Positions 16,903 to 24,857 of a stretch of 64,000 nt of DNA are shown piece after piece. The position numbers were made by a program, and so were the translations under genes. Each line of letters opens with the position of its first letter. Within the stretch, counting starts at the first letter, position 1. The stretch lies in the NCBI RefSeq assembly GCF_012933385.1, contig NZ_JABBPN010000014.1, positions 55,501 through 119,500 on the forward strand, written 5' to 3'. The notes under the pieces were generated by a model that saw nothing but the letters and a program-made list of their open reading frames with translations, did no database searches and was not told the DNA's origin. The stretch is from Paenibacillus lemnae. GTDB taxonomy: Bacteria; Bacillota; Bacilli; Paenibacillales; Paenibacillaceae.

Positions 16903-17805
16903 ATGGCCCAAATCGCCAAACAGACCAAAAGACGCCGCATTAAAGGAGACAGCGGGTATGGCTATGCATTCATTGCCGTTGCCCTGGTTGTGTTCGCGAT
17001 GTTTACTGCTTACCCCGTCGTAAGTGCGTTTATTATCAGTTTTCAGCAGTATAAGCCGCTTGGTTCCGAATACGTTGGATTAGAGAATTATATTGCTTCT
17101 TTTAATGACAAATTGTTCTGGAAATCGGTGTACAACACGATTATTTACACCATACTTACTGTACCTGTTGCATTATTTCTGTCATTTGCTGTAGCCATCT
17201 TGATTATACCGCTGCGAAAAAAGCTGCAAAATATATTCAAAGCTGTCTATTACCTTCCTGCAGTCGCTTCGGGTGTAGCTTTGTCCGTGGTGTGGCTGTG
17301 GATCTACGATCCCATGGCATCAGGTATTTTGAATCGTATGCTTTCCGTATTCGGCATGAGCAACACCAACTGGCTTGGATCCAGTTCCACGGCCATGTTC
17401 TCACTCGTACTGATGGCATGGCTGTCCAGTCATGGTACCAGCATTATTATCTACCTGGCAGCATTGCTCGGCATTGATGAAAGCTATTATGAAGCGGCAG
17501 AATTGGATGGTGCTTCATTTATCAAGAAGGTTTGGTATATCGTAATTCCGTGCCTGAAACCAACGACGCTTTTTCTTTTAGTAACAGGTGTTATCGGCTC
17601 TTTCCAGGTGTTCCAAAACGCATACCTGATGACAGGCGGCGGTCCAGACAATGCTACCACGATGGTAGGACTGCTGATTTTCAACAACGCTTTTAAATAT
17701 TTTGAATTCGGTGAAGCTGCAGCTCAGTCTCTCGTACTGGCCTTCATTATTGCGCTTATTTCCTTTATTCAATTCAAATATTTAGGCAAAGAAGTGGAAT
17801 ATTAA
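16903..17805 (+). CDS. ABC sugar permease, MalF/UgpA type
   Basis: Membrane permease of 300 residues with six hydrophobic segments. The EAA loop that contacts the ATPase is visible as YYEAAELDGASFIKKVWYIV (near residues 196-215). A basic N-terminus (KQTKRRRIKGD) precedes the first helix. Start ATG after GAAAGGAG. It is the first of two permeases following the binding protein and should form a heterodimeric channel with the next gene product. Confidence 0.9.
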   Translation: MAQIAKQTKRRRIKGDSGYGYAFIAVALVVFAMFTAYPVVSAFIISFQQYKPLGSEYVGLENYIASFNDKLFWKSVYNTIIYTILTVPVALFLSFAVAILIIPLRKKLQNIFKAVYYLPAVASGVALSVVWLWIYDPMASGILNRMLSVFGMSNTNWLGSSSTAMFSLVLMAWLSSHGTSIIIYLAALLGIDESYYEAAELDGASFIKKVWYIVIPCLKPTTLFLLVTGVIGSFQVFQNAYLMTGGGPDNATTMVGLLIFNNAFKYFEFGEAAAQSLVLAFIIALISFIQFKYLGKEVEY

Positions 17806-17823
17806 GGATAGGAGGCCACCGAT

Positions 17824-18684
17824 ATGGCGCTGTATAACACGCACACAGGCAAGCCGGTAGTAAACCGGACACGTAATGCAATCATTATGGTTGTTCTGAT
17901 TTTATTCGCTTTGGCTACGCTGTTTCCAATTTACTTCATGTTGATTTCCTCTTTCGGGGATCCCGTAGAAGCCGGGGCAATGAGCTACTCCCTGTTTCCT
18001 TCTAAAATATCATTTGAATCTTATAAGTTTTTCTTCAACTACAGCGACCATTCCATACGCTGGCTTTTGAACTCGCTGATTGTGGCTGCATCCGTCATGA
18101 TTTCCAACGTATTTTTTGCGAGTCTGGCAGGGTATGCTTTTTCAAAAATCAGATTTAAAGGCAGAGCCGTTCTGTTCTCCGTGCTGCTTGTATCCATGAT
18201 GATTCCGTATCAGGTGACACAGGTGCCGCTCTATATTCTGATTGTCAATACATTTGAAATTCAGAACACATATACCGCTATGATCGTACCTGGCTTGGTA
18301 ACGGTATATAATATCTTCCTTGCCAAACAATTTATGGGCAGTATTCCGAACGAAATTCTGGAATGCGCTAAAATCGAGGGCTGTAATCAGTTCCAGATTT
18401 ACTTCAAAATTATTCTTCCATTGTCAAAAACCGTGCTGGCTGTCATGGCGATCCTGACTTTTATGGAAAGCTGGAACACATTCTTCTGGCCATTCCTTGT
18501 AACCAATACAATGGATATGCAGACCATTCAGGTTGGATTGAAGAATTTCCGTTTTGCCAACACGACTTATTTTGCGCCAATGATGGCGGGGGCCACCATT
18601 TCCGCACTGCCAATGTTCATCTTGTTTTTCAGCCTGCAGAAATATTTCCTTGAAGGTGTTACTGTAGGTGCTGTAAAAGGATAA
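17824..18684 (+). CDS. ABC sugar permease, MalG/UgpE type
   Basis: Second permease, 286 residues, six predicted membrane segments. The EAA-like loop is ILECAKIEGCNQFQIYFKII, and the C-terminus FLEGVTVGAVKG is typical of MalG-type partners. It begins 18 nt after the first permease with AGGAGGCCACCGAT as ribosome binding site. It completes the importer with the binding protein at 15372 and an ATPase encoded elsewhere. Confidence 0.9.
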   Translation: MALYNTHTGKPVVNRTRNAIIMVVLILFALATLFPIYFMLISSFGDPVEAGAMSYSLFPSKISFESYKFFFNYSDHSIRWLLNSLIVAASVMISNVFFASLAGYAFSKIRFKGRAVLFSVLLVSMMIPYQVTQVPLYILIVNTFEIQNTYTAMIVPGLVTVYNIFLAKQFMGSIPNEILECAKIEGCNQFQIYFKIILPLSKTVLAVMAILTFMESWNTFFWPFLVTNTMDMQTIQVGLKNFRFANTTYFAPMMAGATISALPMFILFFSLQKYFLEGVTVGAVKG

Positions 18685-18705
18685 ATACGTTTAACCAGCC
18701 GAGCT

Positions 18706-18728
18706 CATGAAAGATTCGGGCTTTCATG
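18706..18728 (+). other. Intergenic stem-loop without T-run
   Basis: CATGAAAG (18706-18713) pairs with CTTTCATG (18721-18728). With no T tract it is not a standard terminator. It may protect the 3' end of the permease mRNA. The next gene has its own strong ribosome binding site and may also have its own promoter. Confidence 0.4.
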
Positions 18729-18819
18729 GCAGCACAGGTTGGAATATAACTCTTGATTATAATTTAACATTATATAGATACATAAATGTACGGGCTGATG
18801 GAAAAGGAGTTGGATCCAT

Positions 18820-19794
18820 ATGCTGAGGTCCTGGGAAGAGCGGTATACCAGCGGAGTCATCGAACTGTGGAACCGGGAAGCGACCAAGGACGGTTATAAA
18901 GAGTGGACCGAGCAAAGTTTTCAGCAAATCATTACGGGCAGTCCTTATTTCAAAGAAAATCTAGCCTATGTTCTTCTGGATCGAGATGTAGTCAAAGGAT
19001 TTATTTGTGGGTGTACAGGTGAAGATCTGCCTTTAGGAGACAGGGCAGGTTACTTGACCGCATTGATTCTGGATTCAAGCATACAAGAGGATCAATACTT
19101 CTTGATCTTGCTTGAGGCCTTGGAAAGTCAGTTGAAAATTTCAGGGAAAAAGCAGATGGATTGTCTGTTTTTCAACCCGATGAAGCTGCCATGGTATATT
19201 CCAGGCACACCTCATCATGAACATAACAACGCACCAGGAATACCGGTAGAGAGCAGATTATACGCTATATTGCTCATGTATGGATATATTGAACGTGCTG
19301 AGCAGTGTGCGATGTATTTGAACCTGGACTCATTTGATTATCCAGACGTCATGCTGACGAAAGAACAAGCCGCACGTGAGAATGGGTATGTTGTAGAATT
19401 GTTTGATAAGGAACGTCATGATGGAATATCTGAGATGCTTTCCGCTTTTAATAATCCTTTATGGGATCAGGAAATCACAGCATCTGCCGCAAACGGAACT
19501 TCTTTTGTTGCAGCCATTTACGATGGACAATGTATTGGATTTGCGGGCCCGGTCATTCGACAGGAGAATGGGCGTGGATACTTTGCCGGGATCGGCGTAA
19601 TGGAAGAACACGAAGGTCACGGGCTTGGCAGTATTTTATTTTTTAAGCTGTGTGAAGCATTTAAAGATATGGGTACCGAGTATATGTCCTTGTTTACAGG
19701 AAGTAACAATCCTGCACTGCGCATTTACAAGAAGGCGGGTTTCCAGCATGTAAAAACGTTCTCAACGATGCGAAAGGAGTTTTCTGATGAGTGA
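18820..19794 (+). CDS. Tandem-domain GNAT acetyltransferase in the MurNAc cluster
   Basis: 324-residue protein made of two GNAT-like halves. The C-terminal half is complete: GRGYFAGIGVMEEHEGHGLG with the acetyl-CoA loop (EEHEGHGLGS) and NPALRIYKKAGFQHVKTFST. The N-terminal half (about 1-150) is more divergent. Two-domain GNAT proteins of cell-wall recovery loci can re-acetylate glucosamine residues; the GlmA enzyme of Clostridium acetobutylicum is a precedent. Here re-acetylation of imported de-N-acetylated wall sugars is a reasonable hypothesis. Start ATG after AAAAGGAGTTGGATCC. The last 8 nt overlap the PIG-L-like gene, so the two are coupled. Confidence 0.82.
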   Translation: MLRSWEERYTSGVIELWNREATKDGYKEWTEQSFQQIITGSPYFKENLAYVLLDRDVVKGFICGCTGEDLPLGDRAGYLTALILDSSIQEDQYFLILLEALESQLKISGKKQMDCLFFNPMKLPWYIPGTPHHEHNNAPGIPVESRLYAILLMYGYIERAEQCAMYLNLDSFDYPDVMLTKEQAARENGYVVELFDKERHDGISEMLSAFNNPLWDQEITASAANGTSFVAAIYDGQCIGFAGPVIRQENGRGYFAGIGVMEEHEGHGLGSILFFKLCEAFKDMGTEYMSLFTGSNNPALRIYKKAGFQHVKTFSTMRKEFSDE

Positions 19795-20491
19795 TTCGAA
19801 GTTAACAATTTTAGCAATTGGCGGGCATGTAGGTGATGCAGAATTGACGGCTGGGGGAGTACTTGCTAGTCATTCTCTTAAGGGGGATCATATCGTTACA
19901 CTGGCATTGACGGCGGGAGAACGAGGTGTTCCGGCAGGTCAGGATATGGCGGATTACAGAGAACAGAAAGTTCGTGAAGCGCATACCTTTGCTGAGATGC
20001 TTGGTGGAGAAGCCATCGTATTTGATACGCCGGACGGCGAATTAAAAGATGACGAGGATAACCGCTGGAACGTTTGCGATGTCATCAGACGGGTTCGTCC
20101 CAATATTATCATTACACACTGGAAAAACAGTATGCACAAAGATCACATGACCACACATCGTATTGTCAATGATGCACGGTTTTATGCAGGTCTTTCATCC
20201 TTCGAGCGTGAGCTTCCATCATTCTTTGCTTCCAAACTGTATTATGCAGAGAACTGGGAAGATGCAGTAGAATATCAGCCATACGCATATGTAGACTTTT
20301 CACAAGAGGCTTTTGATCTTTGGATCAAAGCGCTGTCCACACACTGGTTTGTAACTGGCAGCAAGTCATTTCCTTATCTGGAGTACTACAAGCACTTGGC
20401 CAGGGTACGCGGCATCGAAGCGAGAAAAGAATATGCAGAAACATTCATGATACCGGCTGAAACGATGACGCTGCGTCAAAGTGAGTTGTAA
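19787..20491 (+). CDS. PIG-L/LmbE-family protein with altered catalytic motif
   Basis: 234 residues of the zinc-dependent sugar N-deacetylase family (relatives: MshB, BshB, LmbE). The usual AHPDDxE motif reads GHVGDAE: H14 and D17, the zinc ligands, remain, but the first Asp, the proposed general base, is Gly16. The third zinc ligand region is present as MHKDHMTTH (H117/H120). Other family features are LTAGERG near residue 41 and PDGELKDDE. So it is either a deacetylase using another base or a non-hydrolytic sugar-binding relative. It overlaps the tandem acetyltransferase upstream and lies 5 nt before the NamZ-like gene, so a role on the same cell-wall sugar is likely. Confidence 0.8.
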   Translation: MSDSKLTILAIGGHVGDAELTAGGVLASHSLKGDHIVTLALTAGERGVPAGQDMADYREQKVREAHTFAEMLGGEAIVFDTPDGELKDDEDNRWNVCDVIRRVRPNIIITHWKNSMHKDHMTTHRIVNDARFYAGLSSFERELPSFFASKLYYAENWEDAVEYQPYAYVDFSQEAFDLWIKALSTHWFVTGSKSFPYLEYYKHLARVRGIEARKEYAETFMIPAETMTLRQSEL

Positions 20492-20496
20492 GCGCT

Positions 20497-21636
20497 ATGA
20501 TTAAAAATGGAATCGATCGTATTGATGAATATGCCGGCCTATTTAGAGGAAAACGTCTGGGGTTAATCACGTCACCCACTGGCTTGTCACATGATTTTAA
20601 ATCCACGATACAGATTCTGCATGAATCTTTTACACTGAGCGCATTATTCTCTCCGGAACATGGCGTAAGGGGAGATCTGGCTGCAGGTGCCATGGTGGAC
20701 ACGTATAAGGATCCCATTACTGGGGTGCCTGTATACAGCCTTTATCGTAAAGATTCCAAGCGACTGACAGCTGAAATGCTGGATGAAGTCGATATGGTAG
20801 TCTATGATATTCAGGATGTGGGTGCTCGATATTATACCTTTATCTATACCATGTTGTATGCACTTGAGGATTGTGCCAAAGCAGGCAAGGAGTTTGTCGT
20901 TCTGGATCGGATTAATCCGCTGAATGGCGTGACGATAGAAGGTAATATCCTCAAAGAAGGTTTTCAATCCTTTGTCGGCAACTATCCGCTGGCGGTGCGT
21001 TATGGTCTGACAGCAGGTGAGGTGGCTGACATGGTTAATACTCAAATGCAGTGGGGTGCACAGCTTCATGTCATTCCTTGCGAAGGTTGGGACCGCAATA
21101 TGCTGTTCCCGGAAACCGGAAGACTGTGGGTCATGCCTTCACTTGGACTGCCGCGATTTGAATCCTCGTTGATCTATCCGGGAACCTGCTTGTTTGAAGG
21201 AACGAACCTGTCAGAAGGCCGAGGGACCACAGCTCCGTTTGAAATGATCGGTGCCCCGTTTATACATGCGGAAAACTTGGCAGATGAAATGAACAGATTA
21301 CAGCTTCCAGGTGTGATTTTCAGGCCGATATACTTTAAACCTTCCTTTTCCAAGTTCCAAAATGAGCAGTGTCGTGGGGTTCAGCTTCATATCACAGATG
21401 TCAGAAGCCTGAAGCCGTTTGAAACCGGTGTGAGGCTGCTGTTTACGATTAAGGAGCAGTATGATGAGTTTCATTTTCTCCCCCCGTATAAAGAAAACGG
21501 GCGTCCATTTATCGATCTGCTTGGAGGAGATTCCATTTATCGAACGACTAATTTGCCAGTGGATGAGTTACTGGAAATGTTCCGTCAAGAAAGCCAGAAT
21601 TTCAGCAGCATCAAAAAAGAATTTCATTTATATTAG
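20497..21636 (+). CDS. namZ: NamZ-like exo-beta-N-acetylmuramidase (DUF1343), cytoplasmic form
   Basis: 379 residues of the DUF1343/YbbC family; B. subtilis NamZ cleaves MurNAc from the non-reducing end of peptidoglycan fragments. Seen: GLITSPTGLSHDFKSTI, the FSPEHGVRG motif, VYDIQDVGARYYTFIYTMLY, VLDRINPLNG and EGTNLSEGRGTTAPFE, all highly characteristic. The protein starts MIKNGIDRIDEYAGLFRGKR with no signal peptide, so it should act inside the cell on imported saccharides, unlike the secreted B. subtilis enzyme. ATG at 20497, 5 nt after the previous stop. It is the last gene of the MurNAc cluster; no obvious terminator follows. Confidence 0.9.
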   Translation: MIKNGIDRIDEYAGLFRGKRLGLITSPTGLSHDFKSTIQILHESFTLSALFSPEHGVRGDLAAGAMVDTYKDPITGVPVYSLYRKDSKRLTAEMLDEVDMVVYDIQDVGARYYTFIYTMLYALEDCAKAGKEFVVLDRINPLNGVTIEGNILKEGFQSFVGNYPLAVRYGLTAGEVADMVNTQMQWGAQLHVIPCEGWDRNMLFPETGRLWVMPSLGLPRFESSLIYPGTCLFEGTNLSEGRGTTAPFEMIGAPFIHAENLADEMNRLQLPGVIFRPIYFKPSFSKFQNEQCRGVQLHITDVRSLKPFETGVRLLFTIKEQYDEFHFLPPYKENGRPFIDLLGGDSIYRTTNLPVDELLEMFRQESQNFSSIKKEFHLY

Positions 21637-21739
21637 TCTCTTGCAGCGGCGCGAATCGGGTGATTCGTGCCATTTTGCATATTGTACAGCTTCGCTGACA
21701 TGTATAGAGTGTAATATGTAAAGAGAAGGAGGCGGTGGT

Positions 21740-22258
21740 ATGTTAAATAAACTGGAGAAGAAAGACTATCCCGAATATTTTGAAAAATATGTTGAGTTGA
21801 TCACTGATTCGGATATTGTACATGCATTGAAACAACAGCTTGAACAAACGTCAGCACTGTTCAAAGGGCTCACAGAGGATCAGTTATTACATCGATATGC
21901 AGAAGGTAAATGGGCTGTTAAGGAAGTGTTCGGCCATATCATGGACCATGAGCGTCTGCTGAGCTACTGGCTGTATCGTTTTGCCAGAGGAGATATGACA
22001 CCGCTCTCTGGCGGAGATCGAGAGCTGTCCGTACAAAATGCCCGTTATATTGAAAGGAGTGCAGCAAGTTTGATTGAAGAATACGCTGCGGTCAGACAAT
22101 CGACGATTCAGCTTTTGCAAGGTCTGCCAGAAGAAGCGTGGAGCCGAAATGGTTATGCCGGGGACCAGGTGATGTCTGTACAAGCACTGGCCTTCATTAT
22201 TGCCGGACATGAGAAGTACCACATAAATATGATCGAGGAGCGATACTTAAAGCTGTAA
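21740..22258 (+). CDS. DinB-family putative metal-binding protein
   Basis: 172 residues with the four-helix DinB/YfiT-like layout: EQTSALFKGLTEDQLLHRYA, KWAVKEVFGHIMDHERLLSYW and a C-terminal AFIIAGHEKYHINMIEERYL. The three histidines of HIMDHE and GHEKYH match the family's metal site. Members include thiol-dependent transferases (bacillithiol S-transferases); the substrate here is unknown. RBS AAGGAGG 8 nt before ATG. It is preceded by 103 nt with no clear terminator after namZ. Confidence 0.83.
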   Translation: MLNKLEKKDYPEYFEKYVELITDSDIVHALKQQLEQTSALFKGLTEDQLLHRYAEGKWAVKEVFGHIMDHERLLSYWLYRFARGDMTPLSGGDRELSVQNARYIERSAASLIEEYAAVRQSTIQLLQGLPEEAWSRNGYAGDQVMSVQALAFIIAGHEKYHINMIEERYLKL

Positions 22259-22434
22259 TTGGCAGTATGCAGCGGCTGTGAATGGTGAGTTTTGCTTGTA
22301 ACATAGCTAAGTGTATGGTATGCTTAACTTAATAGAATTTGAAACGAAATTCACATGTTGAAAGAGTCTCATTTTTTAATGGATCTTTTTACATGTGTTT
22401 TTTATTCTTTACCTTGAAGGGAGGAAACAACATT

Positions 22435-22764
22435 TTGATCGTACAACTGAATTTCACTAACAAAGGTCAGGCAGCCATCAATCTTTTTGACAACAGCGAA
22501 ATTATTGAAATTTTCACGAGGTATATCAAAACACTGACCAAAAATTATGATATTAATACGACTGTACCGGTTGAAGATAACAACAATATTAAAGAAGCGG
22601 GCACAGTCAAGGTCATTGTGGATCATGCCAATTGTGATGTTGAAGTTTTCTTTAAGGAATTGGGCCGGGACATTAAAGTTCCTTTGAAAAAAAGAATTGG
22701 CGGTACCAACAGCAAGCTGGATAACGTCTTCAAGGTTGAAGTTAAAGAAGAAGTTAAAGAATAA
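22435..22764 (+). CDS. Conserved-looking small protein of unknown function
   Basis: Not recognised. About 109 residues, soluble, no signal or membrane segment, with a beta-rich C-terminal half (GTVKVIVDHANCDVEVFFKE) and an acidic-basic tail ending KVEVKEEVKE. The frame is open further upstream to 22339, but GGGAGG at 22419-22424 points to TTG 22435 as the start (10-nt spacing). A single gene unit with its own terminator. Codon use looks like its neighbours. Confidence 0.65.
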   Translation: MIVQLNFTNKGQAAINLFDNSEIIEIFTRYIKTLTKNYDINTTVPVEDNNNIKEAGTVKVIVDHANCDVEVFFKELGRDIKVPLKKRIGGTNSKLDNVFKVEVKEEVKE

Positions 22765-22786
22765 TTTTATGTAAGTAGAAGTCAGG

Positions 22787-22809
22787 CCACTTGAAAAAGT
22801 GGTTTTTTT
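22787..22809 (+). terminator. Rho-independent terminator
   Basis: CCACTT, GAAA tetraloop, AAGTGG, then seven T. Ends the gene at 22435-22764. Confidence 0.85.
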
Positions 22810-22884
22810 GTTTCTTCAGAGATATAAAAACGGTGCAGGAAGCACATTATGCAAACAAGGCAGCTTCCATACACCAATTACAAA

Positions 22885-23307
22885 TTACGGCTGCCGATTA
22901 TCCAGATTGACCTGCCATTCAATACCGAACTTGTCTGTGACACTGCCGTACAGCTTGCTCCAAAATGTTTCATGAAGGTCCATATTGACGGTTCCGCCCT
23001 CCTGGAGACGGTTGAACCAGGTTCTAATCTCTGCTTCATCATCGCTGTGTACCATTAGGCTGAAGTTATTCCCCATATTAAACGGCATATGAGGCAGCAC
23101 GTCCGAAAACATAATAGGGCTTTTCTTGATCGTAATCATCGCATGCATGACCCATTCACTGGCTTCCTCCGGGATCGGATGTTCCGGATTAGGCGGCAGT
23201 GCGCCAAACGTCATGATCTGAGGCGTCTCCAAATTGAAAACCTCGGTGTAAAACTCAATCGCTTGCCGGCTGTTTCCTTTGAAATTCAGGTAAGGAATAA
23301 TGCCCAT
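22885..23307 (-). CDS. PhnB-like VOC (glyoxalase-fold) protein
   Basis: 140 residues of the vicinal-oxygen-chelate superfamily, PhnB-like group: IIPYLNFKGNSRQAIEFYTEVF at the start is the hallmark (short block GNSRQAIEFY), then MHAMITIKKSPIMFSD and a C-terminal FWSKLYGSVTDKFGIEWQVN. No specific reaction can be assigned. An in-frame ATG lies 21 nt upstream, but AAAGGAG sits 8 nt before ATG 23307, so the shorter form is chosen. Convergent with the preceding gene. Confidence 0.85.
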   Translation of the reverse strand: MGIIPYLNFKGNSRQAIEFYTEVFNLETPQIMTFGALPPNPEHPIPEEASEWVMHAMITIKKSPIMFSDVLPHMPFNMGNNFSLMVHSDDEAEIRTWFNRLQEGGTVNMDLHETFWSKLYGSVTDKFGIEWQVNLDNRQP

Positions 23308-23470
23308 CTTATCGCTCCTTTTATACAAATAATGGATTCCGGTGTATAATTCAGTACGAATGTTCTCTCTGGTTTAAAGATTATCTTGTTTGTGATATTT
23401 GTTTAAGCATCCAAAGAACTATTTTTCTGCGCATATTTAAGAGTATACATGTCATCTCTAAACAGGACAC

Positions 23471-23513
23471 AAACAGCCGGCTGCGCGCTTCAAAGTAAGC
23501 ACAGCCGGCTGTA
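23471..23513 (-). terminator. Possible terminator of the ferredoxin gene
   Basis: Two copies of a GC-rich palindrome, ACAGCCGGCTG at 23473 and ACAGCCGGCTGT at 23501, pair into a stem with AAGC/GCTT inside. The T tract on the - strand is weak (TTTGTG), so efficiency is doubtful. Confidence 0.45.
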
Positions 23514-23551
23514 GGGGGTCAATCAATTCATAAGTAGGAGACCATCAACAT

Positions 23552-23872
23552 CTAGTCCTGAGGACGCGGACCCGGGTCCAATCCAGTGGATGATGCCGTT
23601 TTGATCAATTTCACATGCAGGTCATTCTGCACTTTAACCTGACAAGAGAGACGGACTGCGTCATTGTCGATGCCCTTATTTCTGCGTGCTTCTGCCTCTG
23701 TTTCACTCATCAGTGCCTCGCCGGAAACAATTTCAACAGCACAGGTTGTACAGCGGGCATTACCTCCGCAGCGATGAAGCACATCAACACCATGATCCTC
23801 CAGGGCAAGCACAAGCTTTGTCCCCTCAGCTACCTCAATGGGATCTCTGCCTTCGATTTGAATAGTTGGCAT
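23552..23872 (-). CDS. Plant-type [2Fe-2S] ferredoxin
   Basis: 106-residue electron carrier. The cluster ligands are C35, C41, C44 and C77 (VLHRCGGNARCTTCAVEI, RLSCQVKV), matching the C-x5-C-x2-C...C spacing of [2Fe-2S] ferredoxins. N-terminal MPTIQIEGRDPIEVAEG is the usual beta-grasp opening. RBS GAAGGAGG before ATG. It stands alone, so its partner reductase or oxygenase cannot be named. The tail TGLDPGPRPQD is a short extension. Confidence 0.92.
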   Translation of the reverse strand: MPTIQIEGRDPIEVAEGTKLVLALEDHGVDVLHRCGGNARCTTCAVEIVSGEALMSETEAEARRNKGIDNDAVRLSCQVKVQNDLHVKLIKTASSTGLDPGPRPQD

Positions 23873-23983
23873 CGTGAATTCCTCCTTCGTTATGTTCAGT
23901 GTACTCTAGTTTGAATTCTACTTTCATTACCCAATCCCTGCGCGCCTGATCCACAAAATTGAATATACATTATTATACTCATT

Positions 23984-24035
23984 AAAAAAGGCTGCCCCGC
24001 TTCAGCAAAAACAATCCGCTGATGAGGCAGCCTTT
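23984..24035 (-). terminator. Terminator of the YxcD-like gene
   Basis: On the - strand GGCTGCC pairs with GGCAGCC with an inner GCTGA-type stem, followed by TTTTTT. It lies 15 nt beyond the stop codon. Confidence 0.85.
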
Positions 24036-24049
24036 CATGCTTGTTGAGC

Positions 24050-24328
24050 TTACTGTTGAACCACAGCAATAATTTCGTCTTCAAGCTCCAGTCTTACCTG
24101 CTCACGGTAAGCCCGGATATTATATTCCGAATGGAGGTAGCGCAGAACGGCTTCCATGATATTTGATTCAATCAGATACTGGCTTCGGCTGTGAACCCAG
24201 ACCTCAGCGGTATAGCCGGTATCTTCATCCCAACTGAGCTCAACTGTAACGTCTGTAGGCTTCACGCCTTTGCGTTCTGCCTGATGAAGGCAAATGGCGT
24301 TGATGATCTCATCCATACTTAAAATCAT
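24050..24328 (-). CDS. YxcD-like protein (DUF2653)
   Basis: 92 residues, soluble: MDEIINAICLHQAERKGV near the start, then VELSWDEDTGYTAEVWVHSR and an acidic C-terminus. It resembles the small YxcD family of Bacillus-type bacteria, function unknown. It starts 3 nt after the stop of the gene at 24332-24769, so both are one transcript. Confidence 0.7.
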   Translation of the reverse strand: MILSMDEIINAICLHQAERKGVKPTDVTVELSWDEDTGYTAEVWVHSRSQYLIESNIMEAVLRYLHSEYNIRAYREQVRLELEDEIIAVVQQ

Positions 24329-24331
24329 GGA

Positions 24332-24769
24332 TTAGTACCGTCCGTTTCCGTTTCTGCGGTCAGTTTCCACATCACGGCGACGGTTTTTAAAGGCTCGATA
24401 CGCGGCCATGCCAATCATAATCAATGCCCAGATGGCAATCAGGTTAATTAATAGTCCCATGATTTCGCCCATAAAGCCCATGCCGGCAAACATGCTGCCG
24501 AATAACAGACCTGCCAGACCACCGATCATCATACCCTTCATCAAACCACCGCCGCTGAAAAATCCACGGTTTTGGTTTGCACCAGCAGCGCCGGAGTTAT
24601 TGGAATTGTTGCTCGATTTCTGAACATTGTTGTCTGCTTTCTTAGGTGTCGACTGGAAGCTCTTCTTACCTGAGCTGAATCCGCCGCCTCTTCTTGCATC
24701 AACGGAATCCGGGGCAATGGTTACCAGGAACATGGTAAGCACTACAAAGATAGCCAATAATTTTTTCAT
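24332..24769 (-). CDS. Secreted or membrane protein with Gly/Arg-rich head (Tim44-like domain without the C-terminal part)
   Basis: 145 residues: signal-like hydrophobic N-terminus (KKLLAIFVVLTMFLVTIAP), an RRGGGFSSGKKSF motif, an Asn/Ser-rich linker, a glycine-rich membrane segment (GLMKGMMIGGLAGLLFGSMF) and a second hydrophobic helix, ending in an Arg-rich tail. This layout matches the N-terminal half of bacterial proteins annotated as Tim44-like; the soluble Tim44 domain is missing. Function unknown. RBS GGGAGG is 14 nt from ATG. It shares a transcript with the YxcD-like gene. Confidence 0.68.
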   Translation of the reverse strand: MKKLLAIFVVLTMFLVTIAPDSVDARRGGGFSSGKKSFQSTPKKADNNVQKSSNNSNNSGAAGANQNRGFFSGGGLMKGMMIGGLAGLLFGSMFAGMGFMGEIMGLLINLIAIWALIMIGMAAYRAFKNRRRDVETDRRNGNGRY

Positions 24770-24857
24770 CGTGTTCTGTTGAACCTCCCAAAAAGAATGA
24801 TTTTAAGTCATAACCAGTAATACGGACGAACTCCCGTCAAGTTTCAAAAATATCAAA

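Noticed and set aside
15546..16940. 464-codon open frame on the - strand opposite the sugar-binding lipoprotein
   Set aside because: The + strand frame has signal peptide, lipobox and family motifs; the antisense protein is Phe/Cys/Arg-rich with no recognisable domain and no ribosome binding site.
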